6,578 nucleotides of DNA from the NCBI GenBank assembly GCA_003694055.1, contig RFLC01000048.1, positions 1-6,578 of the forward strand, read 5' to 3'. The translations under genes were made by a program, and so were the position numbers. The notes under the pieces are model-generated. The model saw only the letters and a program-made list of their open reading frames with translations, did no database searches and had not been told where the DNA came from. This DNA is from Candidatus Pacearchaeota archaeon (lineage in GTDB: Archaea; Nanobdellota; Nanobdellia; Pacearchaeales; GW2011-AR1). This document shows positions 1 through 4,955 of the stretch, piece after piece (the first letter of the stretch is position 1; every line of letters begins with the position of its first letter).

Positions 1-2
1 CA

Positions 3-281
3 ATTTTCTTTTTCAAAACAAGAGAAACTAAGAGCAAATTGCTTGTTGTGTCTTCTTTAATCATCATTTTCTCAACTTTGGTTTTTGTAGTTGTTGGTGC
101 GCTGTCATGGTTGTTCTTGATTCAGGAAGCCATGGATGCTTATCCTCGGGCTGTGGATCCGCTTGGATGGGGAATATTCATGATGCTCTTGGCATCAATT
201 TGCGGAACTGGTGTTTTGCTCGGCTTGATTTTTCTAGCAATCTATCTTGTTGCGCACAGAAAGTTTAGCAAAGCTTATTAA
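3..281 (+). CDS. Small two-helix membrane protein, 5' end outside window
   Basis: The frame is open to the left edge, so the true start may lie outside the window; the only internal candidate is a TTG at 39. The visible 92 residues begin with a basic stretch (KTRETKSK). A first membrane helix (LLVVSSLIIIFSTLVFVVVG) follows, then a short loop with AMDAYPRAVDPLGW, a second helix rich in Leu, Ile and Gly, and a short basic tail (HRKFSKAY). The basic flanks suggest that both ends face the cytoplasm. The next gene begins 21 bases downstream in the same direction, so the two may share a transcript and a membrane role. I do not recognise a family. The reading frame is convincing because of its length and clean hydrophobic pattern; the start is unknown. 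Confidence 0.6.
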   Translation: MFFFKTRETKSKLLVVSSLIIIFSTLVFVVVGALSWLFLIQEAMDAYPRAVDPLGWGIFMMLLASICGTGVLLGLIFLAIYLVAHRKFSKAY

Positions 282-302
282 TCCTGTTAGCAATTATTTG
301 AG

Positions 303-1028
303 ATGGTCTTGGTTAGGAAATTGTTTTTGGTTGTTGTTTTGGGATTTGTTCTCTTTTTGAGTTTTGCGCATGCTCAAGTGCAAGCCAATGCAAGCGGGGA
401 CGGGTCACAAACGCCGGACTCAGCAGGAGAGTTGGCGAGGGAAATCAGAGGAAGTTTGAACGGCACTGACGCAGGGAGCATTAGAAAATCTACGAACGAT
501 TTTTTATCAAAAGATGTTCAGCTGCCTGAGAGTTTGCAAGTTTTAACTAGGATTTTTTTCGGTTTGCGTAATGATGAAAAGGTGGACTTGGAGAGATTTA
601 TGATTTTGCTTGCAATGTTTGTTTTTGTTTTCTTGCTGGTGTACAGCGCTCTTGAAATGTTCGCGCGCGGGATTGCGCGCATTGCGCTTGCGTTGGCTGT
701 CACAGCTCTAGCAGGAATTTCGCGCGGAATTTTCTACGGTTCGCAGTTTTTCTTCTCCGTCGCAGAGTTTTTTGGAATTTTGAAAGGATGGAGGTTGGTT
801 TCGCTCCTAATCTCCTTAACAATAATTGTTGTTCTCGGCTATTTTTTAGCTAAGCTTCTTGCAATCTTGAAAGAGCACGCTAAGAATTTAGAGGCAGAGT
901 CAACCGGAAGGAAGATTGGAGAGGGTGCTGCAGCTGCTGAGATACAAAGGAATGCGATGGAAGAACTTTCTGAGAGAGGTGAAGACGAGGAAGAACTTTC
1001 TGAGAGAGGTGAAGACGAGGAAGATTAA
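303..1028 (+). CDS. Secreted/membrane-anchored protein of unknown function with duplicated acidic tail
   Basis: This is a 241-residue protein. Residues 1-24 form a classic signal peptide: basic VRK, a long hydrophobic core, and an AHA motif before QVQ that fits signal peptidase I cleavage. Residues about 25-98 are polar, with many Ser, Gly, Asp and Glu. A membrane helix follows at about 99-120 (MILLAMFVFVFLLVYSALEM). A less hydrophobic segment at about 124-157 could be one or two further helices, and a strong helix spans about 164-189. The last 50 residues are charged and probably cytoplasmic. They end in two identical copies of EELSERGEDE from a 30-bp tandem duplication. The ATG has no good Shine-Dalgarno sequence, but an AT-rich TTATTAAT lies about 25 bases upstream (276-283), which would suit a leaderless mRNA. 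A terminator-like hairpin follows. No family is recognised; a surface or envelope role is inferred only from topology. Confidence 0.75.
   Translation: MVLVRKLFLVVVLGFVLFLSFAHAQVQANASGDGSQTPDSAGELAREIRGSLNGTDAGSIRKSTNDFLSKDVQLPESLQVLTRIFFGLRNDEKVDLERFMILLAMFVFVFLLVYSALEMFARGIARIALALAVTALAGISRGIFYGSQFFFSVAEFFGILKGWRLVSLLISLTIIVVLGYFLAKLLAILKEHAKNLEAESTGRKIGEGAAAAEIQRNAMEELSERGEDEEELSERGEDEED
959..1024 (+). repeat. Perfect 30-bp tandem repeat, 2.2 copies
   Basis: The unit AAGAACTTTCTGAGAGAGGT plus GAAGACGAGG (961-990) recurs without any change at 991-1020. The 30-base periodicity extends from 959 to 1024. It lies in frame at the 3' end of the 241-residue membrane protein gene and duplicates ten acidic residues. 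Complete identity at synonymous sites indicates a recent duplication (or an assembly artefact). Confidence 0.95.
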
Positions 1029-1082
1029 GGCGTTTCGGCTGTGTGCGGGTGGCAGCTTTTTAATTCGCACGCAAAAAACGCT

Positions 1083-1126
1083 CGCAGCGTGGTGCGTCAT
1101 CTGGTTGCGCTGCGGTTTTTATTTTT
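1083..1126 (+). terminator. Hairpin followed by T-tract, likely terminator of the 303-1028 unit
   Basis: CGCAGCG (1083-1089) pairs perfectly with CGCTGCG (1108-1114) around an 18-base loop. TTTTTATTTTT (1116-1126) follows directly. Archaeal RNA polymerase stops mainly at T-tracts, and this lies about 60-100 bases past the stop codon of the membrane protein gene. A weaker hairpin, GTGCG (1043-1047) with CGCAC (1066-1070), lies just upstream. Confidence 0.55.
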
Positions 1127-1129
1127 GAA

Positions 1130-1478
1130 TTAAATCTTGCGATGTAAAGGAGAAGTGCAAGTTTTGATGCGCGAGCGCAGCGCGAAACTTAGGAAGCGCG
1201 CTGTTTGACTTTCGGTCGGAGTTCGGGCGGCGCGCGTTTCTCAACGAGCGCGAGCGTTTCACGATGAGCGCAAGCGCGCGTTATTTTTTGAGCGTTGCAT
1301 TGCATTGTTGAGATAACACTAAATTTTGTCGAAAGCAAACGCGCTGCAATCATGCAAGTCAAGCAAGCAAAAGCGCGCGTGAGAGAGGAAGAAGCGTGCG
1401 TTGCTTATCGTAGTCCTGAACTAAAGTGTAGAGATTGCTTCACGCTAGTGTAAATTTTGAGATATTCAAGTTTGATTT
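1130..1478. other. Intergenic stretch, no gene seen
   Basis: No open frame of useful length with a credible start is visible on either strand, and I find no tRNA T-loop, SRP or RNase P signature. The stretch is AT-rich sequence broken by repeated GCGC and GCGCGC blocks, several of which can pair with one another (for example GCGCGC at 1196-1201 with GCGCGC at 1230-1235). It lies between the convergent ends of the plus-strand membrane gene and the minus-strand 156-residue gene. Confidence 0.6.
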
Positions 1479-1949
1479 TCAGCGCTCAAGGAGATGATGT
1501 TTTGCTCGAGATATTTTGCGATTTCTAGTTGCGCGTTTTTGAGCGTAGTTTAACAAGTTAAGAAAGATTTTGCCTATGGCGCAAGACTCTAAAGCGTTTA
1601 GCGGTTGCACTCCTCTTACGCCGAATCTTTTTGGAAAGTATTTTTCCAGTAACCGGACTTTTTCATGCGTCTGTTTGTCAAGTGTTAGGGAAATTCCTAG
1701 CTGTTCAGCTTCGCGCGCAAAATTTGCGTAAAGTTCAGCGCGCGCTGTCTTGGAATCCGCGCGCGCCTCGCGGACTTGCGCGAGGACTCTGCCTTGCTCG
1801 TATAAATCTCTCCATTCAGGTTCTACTCCTAGCGCGTTGCAAGCAAGAAAGTACTCTAGGCAATCAGCGCGTTTCAAAGCCTCGTGCCTTGCTCTTTCCA
1901 AATTAGCTAGTTCATTACCTTTCCACAACCTCGCTCTTTGCGCTTCCAT
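1479..1949 (-). CDS. Helical hypothetical protein, 156 aa
   Basis: This is a charged, mostly helical 156-residue protein of unknown function. Residues about 1-45 and 50-85 are rich in Arg, Glu, Ala and Leu with amphipathic spacing (for example LERARHEALKRADCLEYFLA), suggesting a helical bundle or short coiled coil. A more mixed middle follows (LTLDKQTHEKVRLLEKYFP, about 93-111). The C-terminal third ends in a very basic tail (KRATRNRKISRAKHH) that could bind nucleic acid. There is no signal peptide or membrane helix. The start is fixed by an in-frame TGA three codons upstream. The ATG has no Shine-Dalgarno sequence, but a TTTTAAAA box lies about 25 bases upstream, fitting a leaderless mRNA. 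The overlapping plus-strand frames look like antisense shadows. No family is recognised, and the function cannot be inferred from the neighbours. Confidence 0.6.
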   Translation of the reverse strand: MEAQRARLWKGNELANLERARHEALKRADCLEYFLACNALGVEPEWRDLYEQGRVLAQVREARADSKTARAELYANFAREAEQLGISLTLDKQTHEKVRLLEKYFPKRFGVRGVQPLNALESCAIGKIFLNLLNYAQKRATRNRKISRAKHHLLER

Positions 1950-1969
1950 AAAAAATCTTCAGTCAGGGC

Positions 1970-1977
1970 TTTTAAAA
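1970..1977 (-). promoter_or_regulatory. TATA-like box for the 156-aa gene
   Basis: TTTTAAAA is centred about 25 bases upstream of the ATG at 1949 (minus strand). Archaeal TATA boxes lie about 25 bases before the transcription start, so transcription would begin at or next to the start codon. The same octamer precedes rrp4 in this window. It is assigned by position only. Confidence 0.4.
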
Positions 1978-2128
1978 GTTATTGGTTAAGTGCTGTCTAG
2001 AGCGGCTTTTTGAAAGTGCGGGAGCGGGAATGCGCGCAACTCCCTTCAAGAGTGAATTTTTTCTTTGTTTAGAAACTCGAGCAAGGCAGCTCTCGCTGGA
2101 CCAAAATTGCATGTGCAAGGGCCTTGCC

Positions 2129-2311
2129 CTAAATCTTTTCTTGAGAATGAGCGTCGAAGCGCGCGGCTGTTGCGTTGATGTCGGCGAGTTCAACCCCCGC
2201 ACTATACTCGCACCAGTTTATCGACGGAAAGTTATGGAAAGCGAGCGCGTTGGGAAACTTGCGCGAGCGCGCGCAAGCGCAGCACGCGCAAGGAAACATT
2301 GCTGCGCGCAA
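2129..2311 (-). CDS. Possible small Cys-containing protein, 60 aa (doubtful, or remnant of a broken gene)
   Basis: A TTG start (2311-2309) sits four bases after GGAGGAG, the best Shine-Dalgarno match on this strand. An in-frame ATG at 2299 is the alternative start. The N-terminus holds a cysteine cluster (PCACCACARSRK) and the rest looks protein-like (SINWCEYSAGVELADI). It lies ten bases after the stop of the HPr-like gene, which fits an operon. The frame ends at TAG but stays open for 19 more codons (GKALAHAILVQRELPC...). Another frame then offers LLEFLNKEKIHS, so this may be a longer gene broken by a stop and a frameshift. Down to about 1980 I see no intact gene, only a third frame (a 76-residue shadow or fragment). 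A 117-residue plus-strand frame over the same DNA is less convincing. No family is recognised. Confidence 0.3.
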   Translation of the reverse strand: MRAAMFPCACCACARSRKFPNALAFHNFPSINWCEYSAGVELADINATAARFDAHSQEKI

Positions 2312-2315
2312 CGTT

Positions 2316-2322
2316 CTCCTCC
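2316..2322 (-). promoter_or_regulatory. Strong Shine-Dalgarno GGAGGAG
   Basis: GGAGGAG on the minus strand overlaps the last base of the HPr-like gene's TAG stop codon. It is complementary to the CCUCC at the 3' end of the 16S rRNA in this window. It lies four bases before a TTG and 16 before an ATG, and is the main argument that the 60-residue frame is translated. Confidence 0.4.
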
Positions 2323-2681
2323 TAGCCTTGTTTAGAGAGAAGTTCTCTCACTTTTGTTTCGAACTTTTGCGCTAGTTCGATTTCTTCGTGCGTTGGTTGA
2401 GCAGAGCGCGTAGCTTTTTCTGCACTTTCTTGCGGCAAGTTGGAGAAGCAAACTTTAAACTCAAGCTCGCTTCCAGTCCGGGCGTTAAGGCAAGCCATCT
2501 CAAATACACTCCGAGCGTTTACATACCTTGGAGAGTTGTTCTCGCGCGGCGCGCTCAGATTGGCAACATATACCTCCACGTTTTCATTAGGGAATGTGTT
2601 GTTTAGCACTTGAGTTAGGTAAGAAATTGGTCTTAAATGCAAGCCTTCTCGAAGCTGAACGCTAACTCTGAATTTATACAT
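2322..2681 (-). CDS. HPr-like phosphocarrier domain protein, 119 aa
   Basis: HPr is the small protein that carries phosphate on His15 from enzyme I to sugar-specific components of the bacterial PTS; in Firmicutes it is also phosphorylated on Ser46 by HPr kinase. This protein opens with a beta strand (YKFRVSVQ) and then GLHLRP (13-18), matching GLHARP, with His15 and Arg17 at their classical numbers. A helix follows (ISYLTQVLNN), then a strand (VEVYVA, 35-40). NARSV (55-59) matches NAKSI and places Ser58 as the Ser46 equivalent; it is followed by helix SVFEMACLNA and strand SELEFKV. The segment between His15 and Ser58 is about 12 residues longer than in bacterial HPr. The tail holds an extra amphipathic helix (about 97-116), so the total is 119 rather than about 88. 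The ATG lies about 33 bases beyond the 16S 3' end in the same direction, with no Shine-Dalgarno sequence. HPr is rare in archaea. No enzyme I or EII gene is visible here, so a sugar-transport role is not shown; a regulatory role is possible. Confidence 0.7.
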   Translation of the reverse strand: MYKFRVSVQLREGLHLRPISYLTQVLNNTFPNENVEVYVANLSAPRENNSPRYVNARSVFEMACLNARTGSELEFKVCFSNLPQESAEKATRSAQPTHEEIELAQKFETKVRELLSKQG

Positions 2682-2689
2682 TTTATTGC

Positions 2690-2704
2690 GAGGGTACGTG
2701 GGCT
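2690..2704 (-). other. 3' arm of the pre-16S processing stem
   Basis: In the transcript this reads AGCCCACGUACCCUC and pairs with GAGGUACGUGGGCU upstream of the 16S (4196-4209): 14 base pairs with one bulged C. Archaeal 16S rRNA is excised from such stems by the splicing endonuclease at a bulge-helix-bulge. I could not identify the exact bulge motif by eye. The arm ends eight bases before the start codon of the HPr-like gene. Confidence 0.75.
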
Positions 2705-2714
2705 ATCAAATTTT

Positions 2715-4172
2715 TAGGAGGTGATCCATCTGCAGGTTCCCCTACAGATACCTTGTGACGACTTAACCTACCTTGTCGTACAAAGGCTCGTCCCTGACGG
2801 GCCTCACCAATGCACAACTCGGTTGGTTTGACGGGCGGTGAGTGCACGGAACATTGACCTATTCACCGGGCGCTGCTAACACCCGATTACTACCAATTCC
2901 AGCGTCACGAGGGTGAGTTGCAACCCTCGATCTGAACTAGGCTGCAGTTTATGAGATTAGCTTCACCTTTCGGTGTCGCATCCCTTTGAATGCAGCATTG
3001 CCGCGCGCGTGTCGCCCAGGGCGTTCGGGGCGTACTCACCTAACGTAGCCCGCACCTTCCTCCTGCTTGCGCAGGCAGTCTGCACATTGTGCACGAAGCA
3101 AATGTGCACGCGGGTCTCGCCTGTTACCTGATTTAACAGATCACCTCACGGCACAGGCTGACGTCGGCCATGCACCTCCTCTCAGCGTGTCAGGTAAGCC
3201 CTTCAGACTGACCTTCATTCTGCTGTCGGTCCTGGTGAGGTTCACGGTGTAGAGTCTAATTGAACCGCACGCGTCACTGGTTGTGGTATCCCGCCGCCTA
3301 TTCCTTTAAGTTTCGGCCTTGCGGCTATACTCCCCAGGTAGCGCACTCTACGGCTTCCCTTCAGCACCGATGCCTCTCGAAGAGGCACCGATGTTTAGTG
3401 CGCAGGGTTTACTGCTAGGACTACACGGGTATCTAATCCGTTTTGCGCCCCTAGCCTTCATCCCTCACTGTCGGATCCGTTCTCGTGAGGTGCCTTCGCT
3501 ATCGTTAGTCCGCATAGGATCAACCCATTTTACCGGTACCCTATGCGTACTCCTCACGCCTCCCGGTCCCTAGCCTAGCAGTATCTCCTGCCCGCCCGAC
3601 ACTTAAGATGCCGGATTTCACAGGAGACTTACTAGGCGAGCTACGGATGTTTTAGACCCAATAAACATGGTTGCGACTTGGACTGCCGGTATTACCGCGG
3701 CGGCTGGCACCGGTCTTACCCAGTCCTTATTCGCGAGACTTTTTACATCTCGCAAAAGCTTCCTCGTGTGAGGAAGCACTCCGGCTTGCTCTGTCACGCT
3801 TGCGCGCATTGCAGAAGTTTCCCGACTGCTGCACCCCGTAGGGCTGGGGATAGTGTCTCAGATCCCCTCTCAGGGCTCCTCCGCTAAGAGCCCTTACCGA
3901 TCAAAGGCTTGGTGGGCAGTTACCCCGCCAACAACCTAATCGGCCGCAGCCCCATCCTATGGCGTCGCCTTTGAAAGAAGGCGCATCCCAGCAACCTTCT
4001 CCTATCCGGTATTAGCCTCAGTTTCCCGAGGGTATCCCGGACCATAGGGTAGGTTAGCTACGTGTTACTGAGCAGTTCGCCTTCCTCTCGATTCCGAAGA
4101 ATCAAAAGGAACAACTTGCATGTCTTAGTGCAAACCGGATAGCCGCAACCTCCAGCAGGATCAACTGGATTT
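2715..4172 (-). rRNA. rrs: 16S ribosomal RNA
   Basis: The gene is essentially full length, about 1,458 nt. On the minus strand it begins AUCCAGUUGAUCCUGCUGG, an archaeal-type 5' end in which a G-to-A change is matched by C-to-U across the first helix. It ends GGAUCACCUCCU with the anti-Shine-Dalgarno. Conserved blocks are easy to find: GUGCCAGCCGCCGCGGUAA (515 region), GGAUUAGAUACCCGUGUAG (790-800 region), AAACUUAAAGGAA (archaeal 907 region) and the GGGGAACCUGC hairpin near the 3' end. No intron or large insertion is obvious. Several normally universal positions differ. The ends are set by homology and are uncertain by a few bases. No 23S, 5S or tRNA gene follows within the 2.7 kb downstream, so this 16S appears unlinked to 23S, at least on that side. 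The small frames predicted inside it are spurious. Confidence 0.97.
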
Positions 4173-4195
4173 GTAGCGACCTCCTGAAGATTATA

Positions 4196-4209
4196 AGCCC
4201 ACGTACCTC
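4196..4209 (-). other. 5' arm of the pre-16S processing stem
   Basis: In the transcript this reads GAGGUACGUGGGCU. It is complementary to the arm at 2690-2704 on the other side of the 16S gene. It starts about 24 bases upstream of the mature 5' end. Pairing of the two arms loops out the whole 16S, as expected for an archaeal rRNA precursor. Confidence 0.75.
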
Positions 4210-4212
4210 ATA

Positions 4213-4253
4213 CCTTAACGCGCACCCCGCTAGAGCGAAGCGCTAAGTTAAGG
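4213..4253 (-). other. Leader hairpin of the pre-16S transcript
   Basis: CCTTAAC (4213-4219) pairs with GTTAAGG (4247-4253). The inner GCGC blocks at 4220-4223 and 4240-4243 can extend the stem past a three-base bulge. It lies between the promoter and the processing stem, so it would form in the 16S leader RNA. It may help folding or processing of the precursor. Confidence 0.5.
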
Positions 4254-4296
4254 CACTCATTTGAGTAAAACTCGCACACACTTTAAAATCACTCTG

Positions 4297-4308
4297 TTTA
4301 TAAATTTT
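4297..4308 (-). promoter_or_regulatory. TATA box of the 16S rRNA promoter
   Basis: On the minus strand AAAATTTATAAA is the best TATA-like element upstream of the 16S gene. A transcription start about 25 bases further on (near 4275) would give a leader of about 100 bases holding the hairpin and the processing-stem arm. No second promoter candidate of similar quality lies between it and the 16S. Confidence 0.5.
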
Positions 4309-4388
4309 ACGATGCCCAATTGCCGCTGCGCACAAAAAATAGCTTGCCATATTGCGCTAGATAATGAGATTAAATTAAGAGGTTAGAT

Positions 4389-4571
4389 ATGAAATGCGAA
4401 AAAGTATGGAAAGCACGCAGCAGAGAAAGTAGATTAATTTGGCTCAAGAAAAGGTTGGCAAGTCTAGCTATCCTGAAAAACAGATGGAGCAAAAGAAGAA
4501 GTCGCAATATGAAAAGAAACTGCCGCCAATTTTTGTTTTATCACGTGAATGAATTGTTTAGGTTATTGTAA
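4389..4571 (+). CDS. Possible small very basic protein, 60 aa
   Basis: An ATG lies five bases after a GAGGT Shine-Dalgarno core (4379-4383). The 60 residues are extremely rich in Arg and Lys (for example WSKRRSRNMKRNCR), with scattered Trp and a hydrophobic end (NELFRLL). That could suit a small RNA- or DNA-binding protein but also fits chance translation of purine-rich DNA. In another frame, TTG at 4439 to TGA at 4552 encodes 37 residues (AQEKVGKSSYPEKQMEQKKK...) that look equally protein-like, so the frame is uncertain. It lies divergent from the 16S promoter. No family is recognised. Confidence 0.3.
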   Translation: MKCEKVWKARSRESRLIWLKKRLASLAILKNRWSKRRSRNMKRNCRQFLFYHVNELFRLL

Positions 4572-4859
4572 ATGGTGTATTTGACGTGGCGTTTTAAGTG
4601 GTGCGCAGGCGTGGATGGCGCGCGTTGATAAGTGCTAGGTTAAGAGTGCGCTTAGATGTTTCGTCGCCGGATGAAACTTTGCCGTCGGCAAAAGCGCGCT
4701 CATTTTGCAAAGACGCTGTTTACTCATGAGTTTAACTTTACTGTGGGGAGAATGTCGCTTTGCAAAACCCCTGATGATAATTGATGTAGCTCATGCTATC
4801 TTTCTTATGAGATTTTTTCTTTCGTTGGATGAGCAAGGCAAGATTTAATCATCGGCAAA
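4572..4859. other. Intergenic region upstream of the exosome genes
   Basis: No convincing gene is visible. The region holds a short palindrome (TGCCGTCGGCA, 4680-4690), the inverted repeat described separately, and a T-rich stretch after a weak stem (CTCAT...ATGAGATTTTTTCTTT, ending near 4823). The latter could end a plus-strand transcript. TGATGA at 4772-4777 resembles a C box, but I could not find matching D boxes to support a C/D guide RNA. Confidence 0.5.
4703..4767. repeat. 10-bp inverted repeat with internal palindrome
   Basis: TTTTGCAAAG (4703-4712) and CTTTGCAAAA (4758-4767) are perfect inverted copies 45 bases apart. Between them lies a perfect ten-base palindrome, ACTCATGAGT (4722-4731). 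The set could fold into a long hairpin in RNA or act as paired protein-binding sites. No gene overlaps it. Confidence 0.5.
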
Positions 4860-4955
4860 ATGCGCGGAACCGAAAGTTTTAAAAAGGTTCTTTTAGAACT
4901 AGTTGAAAGGAAAAGGAGACAACAGAGATTAGATTATTCTGTTGGAAAAGTATGA
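4860..4955 (+). CDS. Possible 31-aa upstream ORF overlapping the rrp4 start
   Basis: ATG at 4860 opens a 31-codon frame whose TGA overlaps the rrp4 start as ATGA, the usual sign of translational coupling. The product (with KVLLELVERKRRQQRLDY) would be a single charged amphipathic helix. Against it: it is very short, it has no Shine-Dalgarno sequence, and the best TATA box for rrp4 lies inside it. A transcript starting from that box would lack the ORF. It may be a chance frame or the remnant of an upstream operon gene. Confidence 0.2.
   Translation: MRGTESFKKVLLELVERKRRQQRLDYSVGKV
4877..4884 (+). promoter_or_regulatory. TATA-like box for the exosome operon
   Basis: TTTTAAAA follows CGAAAG, a purine-rich stretch in the place of a TFB-recognition element. 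A start about 25 bases downstream would give an mRNA leader of roughly 45 bases before the rrp4 ATG at 4952. This suggests rrp4 is the first gene of its transcript here. Confidence 0.4.

Noticed and set aside
916..1128. 70-residue plus-strand frame overlapping the end of the membrane protein gene
   Set aside because: It is an out-of-frame shadow of the 303-1028 gene; its repeat merely reflects the 30-bp tandem duplication.
2129..2131. In-frame TAG codons with open frame beyond (also at 4430-4432), considered as amber recoding or pyrrolysine
   Set aside because: TAG ends rrp41 and the HPr-like gene at the expected places, and no recoding element or recognisable interrupted family supports readthrough.
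1982..2335. 117-residue plus-strand frame opposite the small minus-strand frames
   Set aside because: It opens with TTG and has no recognisable motif or Shine-Dalgarno sequence. Its Arg/Ala/Cys-rich content comes from GCGC-rich DNA, and the clearer genes on either side run on the minus strand.
3067..3887. Open frames within the 16S gene on both strands
   Set aside because: They lie wholly inside conserved rRNA sequence and are chance frames.
4770..4830. Possible C/D box guide RNA from the TGATGA at 4772
   Set aside because: No matching D, C' and D' boxes with guide spacing were found.
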